Part shown: positions 15,858 to 24,250 of the stretch, piece by piece
Position numbering within the stretch: the first letter of the stretch is position 1
Layout of the letters: every line of letters begins with the position of its first letter
DNA from: a virus
Reading direction: 5' to 3' (one strand)
IMG/VR virus record: IMGVR_UViG_3300010354_005064
Span: 1 to 41,431 of that record
Length of the DNA stretch: 41,431 nucleotides
Position numbers and translations under genes: made by a program
Notes under the pieces: generated by a model
Told to the model about the DNA's origin: nothing
Databases searched by the model: none
What the model saw: only the letters and a program-made list of their open reading frames with translations

Positions 15858-16549
15858 TGAAAGACACTGATTTTTTTCTAAAATTAAATGTTCCTAATTT
15901 ATTAGAAATGCAAGCAGAAGTATTAGACTATTTAAAAAATCACCCGGAGCACGATAAATCAGGAATATTAGATAGAGAAACATGGACTAGGTTGCCTAAC
16001 GAATGTTTTCCAACAATTTTTTCGTTCGTTTCTAACAGATCTAAAAACAGAATTTACGAAATTGCTGTAAGAACAGTTCCTCCAGGTTTTACAACAGATA
16101 TACATGTAGACGGTGTGAAAAAAGACCCTGATCTATTTTATACAAATCAAATAAAACAATCGATACAAAATCAACCAGACAGATCGTTTGACGACATTAA
16201 TTGGGATAACTATCCGTATAATAGTCAATATGTGTTAATAATTCCAATTAGTAATTATGAAAATACTATAAACTATTGGTATGACCCAACTAATGATAGC
16301 GATAAAGAAATTACACACTACTACGAAAGAAAAGAATTTCCATTTAAATTTTTTATTAATTTTTATAAAGGAAGCGATGGCCCTATTAAAGAAATAATAA
16401 TTGACAAACCTACTTTCATAAAATCAAACATCTATCATAATGTAAAAAACTATGGAACAAAAACTCGAATAGTAGTAACTGTAAGAATACTTGAATACGA
16501 AAAATATTCATCGCTTAATCAGTATTTTAATTATGATGGATTAGTATGA
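15857..16549 (+). CDS. Fe(II) oxygenase-like protein, 230 aa
   Basis: The ligand pattern is TTDIHVDGV (His83, Asp85), NIYHNVKNYG (His194) and TKTRIVVTVRI (Arg204), consistent with a 2-oxoglutarate oxygenase of the double-stranded beta-helix type. A long, polar insertion between the ligands (residues about 90-185) carries the YVLIIPISNY strand. The ATG overlaps the upstream stop as TAATG, and the stop overlaps the next ATG. It is markedly AT-rich. The family call rests on the ligand pattern. Confidence 0.62.
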   Translation: MKDTDFFLKLNVPNLLEMQAEVLDYLKNHPEHDKSGILDRETWTRLPNECFPTIFSFVSNRSKNRIYEIAVRTVPPGFTTDIHVDGVKKDPDLFYTNQIKQSIQNQPDRSFDDINWDNYPYNSQYVLIIPISNYENTINYWYDPTNDSDKEITHYYERKEFPFKFFINFYKGSDGPIKEIIIDKPTFIKSNIYHNVKNYGTKTRIVVTVRILEYEKYSSLNQYFNYDGLV

Positions 16550-17070
16550 AATACATAGGCAATTTTTTAAACTGGATTACAGAGCAAAACATTCTTGAAC
16601 ATTTGAAATCGTGTCAAGGAGATCGCACTCCAGTATGGCAACCTGATAGGTGGAGGGGAAATGCCTTGCTAGAAAAGTTTACAGAAATGGCTAGGCCTGG
16701 ATACTCTAATAACAAATACTTCTTTCATCAGATGAATCCATCTTCTCCTGAGATGCAAGATTTTAAATTTACATTACCGGACGTTCCAGAAAAAAGAACA
16801 AAAGTTAACTGGTGGTTTATAATGCTGTATCCTGGTGAGTTTCAGGCCATGCATATAGATCCACAATTAACAGAAGTATCAAATTTTGTAAGATATACAA
16901 TGTTTCTACAAGACTGGGAGCCAGGACATGTATTTGTTTGGGATAACAAGTATATTGCTGACTACAAAGCTGGAGATATGTATGAATGGAATAATCCTAT
17001 GACGATTCATGGTCCTGCAAATATTGGTTATAATACTCGCTACACTTTACAGATTACTATGTACGACTAA
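16546..17070 (+). CDS. Fe(II) oxygenase-like protein, 174 aa
   Basis: This compact oxygenase has the pattern EFQAMHIDPQ (His103, Asp105), MTIHGPANIGYNTRYTLQI (His155, Arg165) and an aromatic strand FVRYTMFLQDWEPGH. It belongs to the same broad group as the protein at 18146, which has equally spaced ligands and a GH(V/I)F(V/I) strand in the same place. It is the last gene of operon E and overlaps the convergent radical SAM gene by 14 bp. The start overlaps the previous stop as ATGA. Confidence 0.68.
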   Translation: MKYIGNFLNWITEQNILEHLKSCQGDRTPVWQPDRWRGNALLEKFTEMARPGYSNNKYFFHQMNPSSPEMQDFKFTLPDVPEKRTKVNWWFIMLYPGEFQAMHIDPQLTEVSNFVRYTMFLQDWEPGHVFVWDNKYIADYKAGDMYEWNNPMTIHGPANIGYNTRYTLQITMYD

Positions 17071-18145
17071 GTTGTTCGCTAATTTTAATAAAAGGCGAAT
17101 TGTTACCGCATAATATCTTGCAAGTAGAAGACGACTTTGTTTCCCATTTAGTATGCATTAAGGTCTGCCAGACCTCTGTACTCATAATAGTTTTAATAGA
17201 ATTTTTCTTAGCATCAAGAGATTCTAGGCCACCTAACTCTTGTAGTATAGTAAGCACTTCTTGTTGAACTTCTCTTGCAATTCCTATAATACTAGTTTCG
17301 TCTACAACACTATACTTCTTATAAAGATCAACATCGTAGTTAGCATACAAAAATGAACTGATTAGACAGCAAGGCATTACGTAGCCATTGGCATCGATGA
17401 ACAACTCTTTTGAGTCAAAAGTAAAACAACTTACATCATTTTGCCATTGTTTGTAGTCTTTCAAATCTACAAACTCAACTGGTTTAATTCTACTGTGGCT
17501 AGGAGGTTCTATATAGTATGTAATGCTACCTTGTCTATCGAGCACAGGAAATTGTTTACCAAATCGTTTACTATCTTTAAGTGTAAATGCAGTAAATCCT
17601 AATTCTTGTGCTAAATCTCTAGCGGTTTCAATTTGATGCTCATTGTGCTTAAATCTAATAAACATCCAATGTGCTATGCCCCCTGCATCGATAAATGCTT
17701 TGGCATTTCTAATAATCATGTCATAGTTTGTACCAATACGATAGATAGAATGTGTGTCTTGTAGTCCGTCTATAGCAAAAATTACTTTGTGTTCTTTGGG
17801 CAGGGCATGTGCTAGCCTTTGCCACCAATCACTAGTGTGAGCAGAACCGTTAGTGCTTATTATAATTTCTAAACTTGTCTTCTTTTCTGTAGCATAACTG
17901 CACATAGCAATCAAATTATTATTCATAATAGGATCGCCAAAGTTGCCGCAGAAGTTTATAGACTTGATTCTCTCTAAAACTTCACTAGTAAATATATCTT
18001 GAAACCGTTGTAGATCCCAGTCTGTTAACAGCAATGATGGATTATCAATGCCGCCGTGTATATTTCTCAAGCACATAGGGCAGCTTGCTTGACAGCGATT
18101 TGTTATTTCAACTTGAACTTTAGATAACTGGTCAAAAGAAAACAT
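17057..18145 (-). CDS. Radical SAM enzyme with SPASM-like tail, copy 1
   Basis: This 362-aa enzyme has cluster motif CQASCPMC (Cys18, 22, 25) close to the N-terminus, preceded by VQVEITNR. The GGE position reads NFCGNFGDP, a variant shared with the paralogue at 30123. Later motifs are STNGSA, FAIDGLQDTHSIYRIGT and the C-terminal SPASM-like block CFTFDSKELFIDANGYVMPCCLIS plus CKILCG, which should bind at least one auxiliary Fe-S cluster. Enzymes of this build (MoaA/anSME/SPASM) modify peptides or proteins, or make small molecules. Last gene of operon F; its ATG directly follows the upstream stop. Confidence 0.88.
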   Translation of the reverse strand: MFSFDQLSKVQVEITNRCQASCPMCLRNIHGGIDNPSLLLTDWDLQRFQDIFTSEVLERIKSINFCGNFGDPIMNNNLIAMCSYATEKKTSLEIIISTNGSAHTSDWWQRLAHALPKEHKVIFAIDGLQDTHSIYRIGTNYDMIIRNAKAFIDAGGIAHWMFIRFKHNEHQIETARDLAQELGFTAFTLKDSKRFGKQFPVLDRQGSITYYIEPPSHSRIKPVEFVDLKDYKQWQNDVSCFTFDSKELFIDANGYVMPCCLISSFLYANYDVDLYKKYSVVDETSIIGIAREVQQEVLTILQELGGLESLDAKKNSIKTIMSTEVWQTLMHTKWETKSSSTCKILCGNNSPFIKISEQLSRT

Positions 18146-18637
18146 TTAGTATCCTATAATATGAAACATATATTTGTTTTCAAGTCCACCGTTTATTCCG
18201 TTGTGCCATTCTCTGTAGTTTGACCATTTAACTATTGTGCCTTGTGGTTTATTGTAAAAGTATTCTTTACCTAATATAAAAATATGTCCTATACTAGGTT
18301 CGCTGATAAAAACTGAATAACGCTTCAATAATCCGTACTTTAAATATTCTTCTTCGTTATCATCTATATCATAGTGATAGCCTGTCATAAATCCAGGCTC
18401 TACACAACTGATCCAACTCCGCAATGGTGTTATGTTTAACTCGTTAGCTATCTTAGTTTCTATTTCTTTGGTATCGTAAAAGTTTGTCCACTTAACACTA
18501 TCTGTATTAAAATTTTTAGATTTCCACAGTTCCAGCATTTGTTGATATTCGGGATTGGCCATGTTCCATCGTGCAGGGTCAACAGTGATTACTCGACCAT
18601 TTTTGAGATTAGATATTACGGTATTCCAATTAATCAT
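18146..18637 (-). CDS. Fe(II) oxygenase-like protein with Lys for Arg
   Basis: This is a 163-aa protein with MTGYHYDIDD (His88, Asp90) and REWHNGINGG (His145) as iron ligands. At the place of the usual 2-oxoglutarate arginine it has ENKYMFHI, a lysine. Overall it resembles the 174-aa protein at 16546. I start it at the ATG at 18637, which overlaps the upstream TAA; the longer frame would use a TTG at 18655. It lies in operon F between a kinase-fold gene and a radical SAM gene. Confidence 0.62.
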   Translation of the reverse strand: MINWNTVISNLKNGRVITVDPARWNMANPEYQQMLELWKSKNFNTDSVKWTNFYDTKEIETKIANELNITPLRSWISCVEPGFMTGYHYDIDDNEEEYLKYGLLKRYSVFISEPSIGHIFILGKEYFYNKPQGTIVKWSNYREWHNGINGGLENKYMFHIIGY

Positions 18638-19328
18638 TCTTATAAACTTCTTCAAATATATCAGAAAATATTGTATTTCCCCAGGAACGTTCTTTTAAAT
18701 GTTTTGTTATTGTGATTTCAAAGAACTTTTTAAAATCGATAAATCCACGTTCGTCAGTTGAATGATCAAATCGATAAGCACCATCCTTGCCAATTATGCC
18801 TTCAATAATTTTTCTTTCTATGAATCGTTCTTCGTAAGGAATAACTGCATAGTTGTCTATAGTTTTTAATTGACCATCTTTTGAAATAAAGAAACAATTC
18901 GGATACAACGATACCTTCCAAAAATTATTTTCTTTTGTCGAAATAAAAAACGCTTTCATTTGTTCTTTCCAATCGGGAATTTCTATATCTAAATCTCTAC
19001 CAGGAGTAAACAATATCTGCGATAGAGTTTCTTTGTTCCATTCCATAAAGATTTTTCTGTTTTCATAATCTACTTCATAGAGTGCTGGCGTAGTTTTAAG
19101 ATGAGATAATTGATTTAAAAATTTAACATCTCTATGAAAAAACCATTCAACTAAATTTTCCGGTACTATCGTAGTTTCTTCCGGTCTGTATGCAGGATCA
19201 ATACAATAGTGAGCACACATTATAGTTTTTTCTGGATTGACTCTAGGAGTATACAACAGGTTTGATGGATACGGAGTTCCTGTGGGATTTAATTTATGGT
19301 AATAACCCCAGTTGCTTATGTCTGTCAT
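18630..19328 (-). CDS. Kinase-fold protein, copy 2
   Basis: This 232-aa paralogue of the protein at 12255 shares the early loop (TPYPSNLLYTPR), the segment IPDWKEQMKAF (LPDWQDQMIEI in the other) and the late loop FWKVSLYPNCFF...QLKTIDNY (about 136-160). It keeps the loop Asn (144) and the metal-type Asp (158) of kinase-fold phosphotransferases, but the catalytic Asp position is Ser140. It is less degenerate than copy 1. Members of this fold phosphorylate small molecules, or bind nucleotides without catalysis. The start follows GGAG and overlaps the upstream stop as ATGA, in operon F. Confidence 0.6.
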   Translation of the reverse strand: MTDISNWGYYHKLNPTGTPYPSNLLYTPRVNPEKTIMCAHYCIDPAYRPEETTIVPENLVEWFFHRDVKFLNQLSHLKTTPALYEVDYENRKIFMEWNKETLSQILFTPGRDLDIEIPDWKEQMKAFFISTKENNFWKVSLYPNCFFISKDGQLKTIDNYAVIPYEERFIERKIIEGIIGKDGAYRFDHSTDERGFIDFKKFFEITITKHLKERSWGNTIFSDIFEEVYKND

Positions 19329-20866
19329 GTTTTACTCCAATTTAATTTTTTATCAATATAACTTTGAACTTGTTCTTTAAACTTTTGATCAGAAGTATCT
19401 ATTCTTGATACTTTGTGATCGTATACATCTTCATAAGAATTAGTTTCGTAGTATGCAAACAATCTATCTGATAGGAAAGGATTACATCCTCTAAGTCCTT
19501 TAAACCCTGCATCGGAATAAAATTCCTGTACTAAGGTTTCTGCTTGATACCAATCCATTGTGTTGTGTTTCCAAATAACAACATCATTTCTTGTGCTGCC
19601 TACACCACCGCCACGTGGTGTTGTAGATTTGAATATAACATTTCCGCCACTGTCTTTAGATACTTCGTATCCTGGATTTTGTCTAGCTTCTAATTTAATT
19701 AATCCGTTACTAACTAGTTCTTTAGTAAAGCGACTTTGGTTAGTTAGTGTTTCGTCATAGTCAGGTACTTCTAAAATATGTGCGCTAGCACTTTGCCTAG
19801 TCCAATATATATTAAGCCATTGCAGTGATTCATTCCATGACTCTATGCTTTCTCCAGGTATTCCGCAGATCATTTGTATATTTGCTCTGTAGCGTCTAGG
19901 TGCATGAATATCAGTATAACCTTGGAACTCTAATAGTCCTTCTTTTAGTTTGTCAGGATCCATGCCCTTTCGAACAAGTTTACCTGCCTCTTTATTAAAC
20001 GTTTCAATACCCATGCTATGACCAAGAAACCCTAACCTAATATATGTGTCCCAATGTTCACGGTGTTTAACAACTAGGTCACCTCTAGCAAATCCACATA
20101 TCCAAGGATTGTACCCTAACTCATCAACTGCTTCTGCATACTTCTGTAGTTTTTCGGGACGATCGTTAAATGTTTCATCCATTACCCGCCAATTAACAAT
20201 TCCCCACTTCTCGTAGCCTGTTTGCATCTGGCGTTTAAATTCTTCTTTGCTTACACTAACGTCTTTAGCCTGTCCTATAATAGGAAAGTTACAGTAAGAG
20301 CAACTAAACATGCAACCACGTGCTGTTTCAATTTGCGGACACTCCCAAGGCATCATAAAGTCTCGTGCTTCGTAATCGACTAAGTAGTTTTCTAGCGGAG
20401 CACTAGGATAGTGATGCAGTCCTCTAATAACTTTCTTGTGAGGTATTGTTATATCAGTTTTAAGTCTTTCACCTAGTGTTCCAATGAGATGTTGACAAAG
20501 TGCAAGAACAGCATTTTCTCCGTAGCTGTCTACCCAATAGTCTACTCCTTCTGCTGGAGTAACCATTGCATTGTTTCCGCCTACAACAACAGGAACATTG
20601 GGATATTCTTGCTTTAGCCATGCAATAAAATCATTTAGGTAAGGGCTCCACGGATTTAAGAATGCTGTACCAAAGCAGAACATAACTGTTTTATTAGTAG
20701 TTCTAGAACGAACAAACTCTTGCAACTCTTCTAGTTTCCAAAACGCCGTAAAGTCTACAACTTCTGCATCCCAGTTGTTCATTCGCAGAAATGTAGCAAC
20801 TCGGTGTACCCACAGAGTGCGCTCCCAGCGTTTACCTGTTAACGAAAAGAATAATGCATGGCTCAT
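19325..20866 (-). CDS. B12-binding-type radical SAM enzyme, copy 2
   Basis: This 513-aa paralogue of the protein at 4631 has an N-terminal cobalamin-type Rossmann domain (VMFCFGTAFLNPWSPY, VPVVVGGNNA; no DxHxxG). Then come the radical SAM core with CMFSCSYC (Cys185, 189, 192), VMDETFNDRPEKL, LGFLGHSMGIETFN, and the same C-terminal YIDKKLNWSK. It carries a glycine-rich stretch TPRGGGVGSTRND absent from copy 1. Probable chemistry: B12-assisted methyl transfer or another carbon-skeleton change. Third gene of operon F, joined to its neighbours by ATGA overlaps on both sides. Confidence 0.88.
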   Translation of the reverse strand: MSHALFFSLTGKRWERTLWVHRVATFLRMNNWDAEVVDFTAFWKLEELQEFVRSRTTNKTVMFCFGTAFLNPWSPYLNDFIAWLKQEYPNVPVVVGGNNAMVTPAEGVDYWVDSYGENAVLALCQHLIGTLGERLKTDITIPHKKVIRGLHHYPSAPLENYLVDYEARDFMMPWECPQIETARGCMFSCSYCNFPIIGQAKDVSVSKEEFKRQMQTGYEKWGIVNWRVMDETFNDRPEKLQKYAEAVDELGYNPWICGFARGDLVVKHREHWDTYIRLGFLGHSMGIETFNKEAGKLVRKGMDPDKLKEGLLEFQGYTDIHAPRRYRANIQMICGIPGESIESWNESLQWLNIYWTRQSASAHILEVPDYDETLTNQSRFTKELVSNGLIKLEARQNPGYEVSKDSGGNVIFKSTTPRGGGVGSTRNDVVIWKHNTMDWYQAETLVQEFYSDAGFKGLRGCNPFLSDRLFAYYETNSYEDVYDHKVSRIDTSDQKFKEQVQSYIDKKLNWSKT

Positions 20867-21525
20867 AATATATTGATTTGAAATTTATCTTTAGAGATTT
20901 TATCTAGTTCATTTTTAAATCTAAGGTCTAAATTAAATCTTACCCCATCGGTAAGAACTTTGAAATTGTCTATTGCTTCTTTTTTGTTCATACTACTTAA
21001 CCATGAACTAACTTCGTCATCAAATACAAATCTAGGCTTTTCACAGATTGGTTTAATTTCAACTGTGTTAAATTCTTGAAGATTCGTATTGTTGAGCAGT
21101 TTTCTTACTACTAATTGTACTCTATCAACACTACCAAAGTTTACTGCTGAGTGCCTTGCCCCAGCGTCCATCTCATACCACACTCCGTCTTGTGTTTGCG
21201 GGAACATCTCTAGTGTGTCTAGATTGACTAGAAATGAGTATTGTCCACTTATGTTTAAATGGTATCTGTCGTCTATGTCAGCATGACTCTGATAACAAGT
21301 TCCAGGTTTTAATACTATTAGTCTAGCTTCACCAATCTTCATTGGTAATGTGTTGAGAATAGTCTCCCAAACTGTTCCAACATATTCTTTTTTAAGAGTC
21401 CAAGGTTCATAAAAAAAATCACCAGTTGGTTCGTTTAGTGCATACCTAAATTGTGTAAAATCAACAGTAGAAATAGCCGACGTTAACGTTGAAATAGGTA
21501 CAGTATACTTTAGTGCAGATATCAT
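20863..21525 (-). CDS. Aspartyl/asparaginyl beta-hydroxylase-like protein, 220 aa
   Basis: The AspH-type pattern is clear: IVLKPGTCYQSHADIDD (His81, Asp83), YSFLVNL, GARHSAVNFG (His125) and DRVQLVVRK (Arg135). It resembles the protein at 9648 in the order LLRAGG../VLKPGT.. before the His and HSVVN/HSAVN at the distal His. The C-terminal 75 residues are an extra charged region. Expected reaction: 2-oxoglutarate-dependent hydroxylation of an amino-acid side chain. It overlaps both neighbours by ATGA in operon F. Confidence 0.75.
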   Translation of the reverse strand: MISALKYTVPISTLTSAISTVDFTQFRYALNEPTGDFFYEPWTLKKEYVGTVWETILNTLPMKIGEARLIVLKPGTCYQSHADIDDRYHLNISGQYSFLVNLDTLEMFPQTQDGVWYEMDAGARHSAVNFGSVDRVQLVVRKLLNNTNLQEFNTVEIKPICEKPRFVFDDEVSSWLSSMNKKEAIDNFKVLTDGVRFNLDLRFKNELDKISKDKFQINIL

Positions 21526-22946
21526 AACAGATGCTCAAGCTCTGGAAAAACTTTTTTAAAGTCTGTGTTACGTTGGACATCCATAACTTTTATATATTCT
21601 TTAAAATCTGGTAACAAGTGAGAGTGATCTTCAGCTTCCATCCAATCTAGAATTCCCTCCCATCTCTTCCAGCCATATGGATCTACTTTCCAGAAGTTAT
21701 TGTCCTGTGTATAGTTATCCCACAGCCATTGTTTTAAATTTTCAAACAGTCTACGGACTTCTTCTTTATCTTCTTTAGGCAATACTCTTAAACTTAACCA
21801 TGTCGGTATCCAAACTAAGTGTGCGCTAAAAATTCCTCCACTGTGTGTCTCTCCCGCTATGTTATCGTTTAAGTTAATTCTTTTAAATCCTTGCGTTAGT
21901 TTCCATTTTATAAAATCTGGAATGTGCTTAATGTTTAGTACTTGCACAGCGCAGGCTATAGTTGTTTCGATGTTAGCAGGTGCTGTGTCTAGTATGTGCA
22001 AATTTTTCACAACGGTATCCCATTCGGTTGGGTAGCGAATGTAGTGCAAACGCTCTCCCATGCCATCTATACTAAATCCATACTTAACTTTACGGAAATG
22101 CTTCCACACTTCAATGATAGGTTTATCTATCAATATGCCGTTGCTGTTGTAACGTAGTTCTATTTTGTCTGCATATCCTTGTTTGATAATCTCTTGTAAG
22201 AACATTTTATGCTCTTTAATCATTAACGGTTCTCCGCCAGCAAAATAAATTTGTTTAATATTAGGAATCTGTTTGTAAATCTCTTTCCAAAATTCCGGAT
22301 TCTCATGCCAAAAGTTGTCAAACCCGCTACGTTCCCAACTTAGTTGTTTTTTAATTAAAGGACTTTGAAATAATGGATAGACTTTCTTGTGATCTCCCAC
22401 CCATTGACTACTATCATGTGGACTGCACATAATACATTTTAAATTACAGGTGTGACCTAATCGAAGGTCAATGTACTGCAACTTGTAAGGAATATAACCT
22501 TCTTCAGTTGTTTGTTGTATAAGTGCAGGGATGTCAATTCCGTTACGGTGCCATGTGCCAGTTTCCCAAATTCTTTTACTAACTATTCCGTTGCTTTCTT
22601 CATCGTAGCATTTTTTACAACTAGCAGGTACACCCCCTTCTAGCATTATTTTTCGAACGCTACGCATATAATCGTTATTAAATGCCTGAGACGGCAAATC
22701 TTTTCCAAAATTTGCAGGATCTCCATTTTCTTTCTTAACAAGACCTACAGTATAATTTCCATTATTGGCGCCACTAGCATTAGCAACACAGCATATACGC
22801 ATGTCACCATTTGGCCGTGTTGCTAAGTGTATCCACGGTAAAACACAAAAACTTGGGCTTCCTGATATTGCTGTGATTTGATTTTGCCAATTACCTAGTT
22901 GTGTAACCTTAGATTGTAGCCAAAACTGTTTTCTTGATTGTACCAT
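21522..22946 (-). CDS. Twitch-type radical SAM enzyme, copy 1
   Basis: This 474-aa enzyme carries an N-terminal Cys domain (FCVLPWIHLATRPNGD, then CC at 52-53 and CKKC at 110-113) before the radical SAM core. The core has CNLKCIMC (Cys167, 171, 174) and YFAGGEPLM as the GGE motif. The N-terminal domain reads like the 'twitch/SPASM' cluster-binding module found here ahead of the core instead of behind it. The same layout occurs at 22985 and 26173. The C-terminus ends in DFKKVFPELEHL, similar to the other two. First gene of operon F, with the start 4 nt after TATAAATA. These enzymes likely act on a peptide or on a carrier-bound substrate. Confidence 0.88.
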   Translation of the reverse strand: MVQSRKQFWLQSKVTQLGNWQNQITAISGSPSFCVLPWIHLATRPNGDMRICCVANASGANNGNYTVGLVKKENGDPANFGKDLPSQAFNNDYMRSVRKIMLEGGVPASCKKCYDEESNGIVSKRIWETGTWHRNGIDIPALIQQTTEEGYIPYKLQYIDLRLGHTCNLKCIMCSPHDSSQWVGDHKKVYPLFQSPLIKKQLSWERSGFDNFWHENPEFWKEIYKQIPNIKQIYFAGGEPLMIKEHKMFLQEIIKQGYADKIELRYNSNGILIDKPIIEVWKHFRKVKYGFSIDGMGERLHYIRYPTEWDTVVKNLHILDTAPANIETTIACAVQVLNIKHIPDFIKWKLTQGFKRINLNDNIAGETHSGGIFSAHLVWIPTWLSLRVLPKEDKEEVRRLFENLKQWLWDNYTQDNNFWKVDPYGWKRWEGILDWMEAEDHSHLLPDFKEYIKVMDVQRNTDFKKVFPELEHLL

Positions 22947-22950
22947 GAAA

Positions 22951-22958
22951 TATTTATA
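22951..22958 (-). promoter_or_regulatory. Late promoter element, leaderless operon F
   Basis: A perfect TATAAATA on the minus strand lies 4 nt (TTTC) before the start codon at 22946. No Shine-Dalgarno is present. Confidence 0.8.
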
Positions 22959-22972
22959 TGCACACTTTGTAG

Positions 22973-22980
22973 GTTAAATA
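22973..22980 (+). promoter_or_regulatory. Late promoter element, leaderless operon G
   Basis: GTTAAATA lies 4 nt (TTTC) before the ATG at 22985. It is the mirror image of the operon F element, with two mismatches to the TATAAATA consensus at its 5' end. Confidence 0.65.
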
Positions 22981-22984
22981 TTTC

Positions 22985-24250
22985 ATGAACTATCAATATA
23001 GCAAAACATTCTGTATGCATCCATTTACTGGTCTAGCTACTAGAGAAGACGGGGCAATTAAAGCATGTTGTCGTAGTCACCCCGTTGGATTTATTGACAA
23101 AGAGTCGTTGGAGAAAATTTGGAACAATGATACTATGCGGCGCATCCGCAGGCAAGTACTAAACAATGAACGCCCTCCGGAATGCGAACCTTGTTTTAAT
23201 TTAGAAGACCAAGGTGTAGTAAGTTTACGTCAACGACATGTAGAAGCACGTATACCGGAAGCACGAGTTAATCTTTACCCTAAAGCACTAGATAGCCTGC
23301 AAGAAGATTATTCAATGCCGTTTGAGATTCCTACTATAGAGCTTAAACTAAACAATTTGTGTAATCTAAAGTGTCGCATGTGCCACCCTGGTGACAGTAC
23401 TAGTTGGAATGACTGGGAACAAATTGAAGATTTTTACAAGAAAGATAACAATATTATTTTTAAACTTGTAGAAGATCATAATTTAAAAAATAAACCATTC
23501 TTGGATAAGTTTCAAGATAATCCAGAGTGGTGGGCTAGTTTAGAAAAACTGTTGCCTTATTTCCGCCGTGTAGAATTTGCAGGCGGTGAGCCTCTAATGG
23601 ATCCGCAGCACTATCGTATATTAGACATGCTTGCTCCTTACGGAGATCAAATTGAAATTAAGTATGCAACGAATCTAAGTATGTTGGGTAAAAACAATCG
23701 TACGATTTGGCAGTACTGGCCTAAGTTTAAAAGTATCGCTGTTAATGTAAGCATAGATGGAATTCATACAAGCTACGAATATATTAGAGGTAATGCCAGT
23801 TGGTCTGAGCTTGTGAATAATATCAAACAAATACAAACTATTCCTAACATTAGCCGTATTGTTGGTGCCTTTACTGTGCAGGTCAGCAACGTTCTATTTT
23901 TAGATAAAATTATTGAATATTTTTTAGATGATCTTGGAATTGTTTTTCACTCACATAGAGTTGAATTTCCTAGAGAACTATCGGCACAGGTAATGCCACG
24001 TCCATTAGTAGAACTAGCAATAAGTAGGTTAGTAGCAGTTAAAGAAAAAGTGGCAAATTTTAGACTAGTTAAAGAGCACCCGCAACTGTTAAAATATACA
24101 TTAGATCAAATTCAAGATAATATTAATTATCTACAGGCAAGAGATCAAAGTTACCGTTGGGCTGACTGTGTAGAATTTAATCGTAGATTAGATACAACTA
24201 GGAATCAAAGTTTTACAGACGCAGCACCGGAGTTTAAACCCTATGTTTAA
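22985..24250 (+). CDS. Twitch-type radical SAM enzyme, copy 2
   Basis: This 421-aa protein has the same build as the one at 21522: an N-terminal Cys domain (TFCMHPFTGLATREDG, CC at 28-29, CEPC at 67-70) and a radical SAM core with CNLKCRMC (Cys126, 130, 133) and EFAGGEPLM. The segment NPEWWASLEKLLP matches NPEFWKEIYKQIP of copy 1, and VNVSIDGIHTSYEYIRG matches its GFSIDGMGERLHYIRYP, so substrate handling is probably similar. It starts operon G (twitch, A-type, B-type radical SAM genes), a trio that recurs in operon H. Overlaps the next gene by 8 nt. Confidence 0.88.
   Translation: MNYQYSKTFCMHPFTGLATREDGAIKACCRSHPVGFIDKESLEKIWNNDTMRRIRRQVLNNERPPECEPCFNLEDQGVVSLRQRHVEARIPEARVNLYPKALDSLQEDYSMPFEIPTIELKLNNLCNLKCRMCHPGDSTSWNDWEQIEDFYKKDNNIIFKLVEDHNLKNKPFLDKFQDNPEWWASLEKLLPYFRRVEFAGGEPLMDPQHYRILDMLAPYGDQIEIKYATNLSMLGKNNRTIWQYWPKFKSIAVNVSIDGIHTSYEYIRGNASWSELVNNIKQIQTIPNISRIVGAFTVQVSNVLFLDKIIEYFLDDLGIVFHSHRVEFPRELSAQVMPRPLVELAISRLVAVKEKVANFRLVKEHPQLLKYTLDQIQDNINYLQARDQSYRWADCVEFNRRLDTTRNQSFTDAAPEFKPYV

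Larger units (their letters stand above)
22944..22987. repeat. 13-bp inverted repeat joining two divergent operons
   Basis: CATGAAATATTTA (22944-22956) is the exact reverse complement of TAAATATTTCATG (22975-22987). Each arm contains a start codon, the 4-nt spacer and most of a late promoter element, so the two operons begin with the same sequence in opposite directions. The 18 bases between the arms hold no other motif that I can see. Confidence 0.92.
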
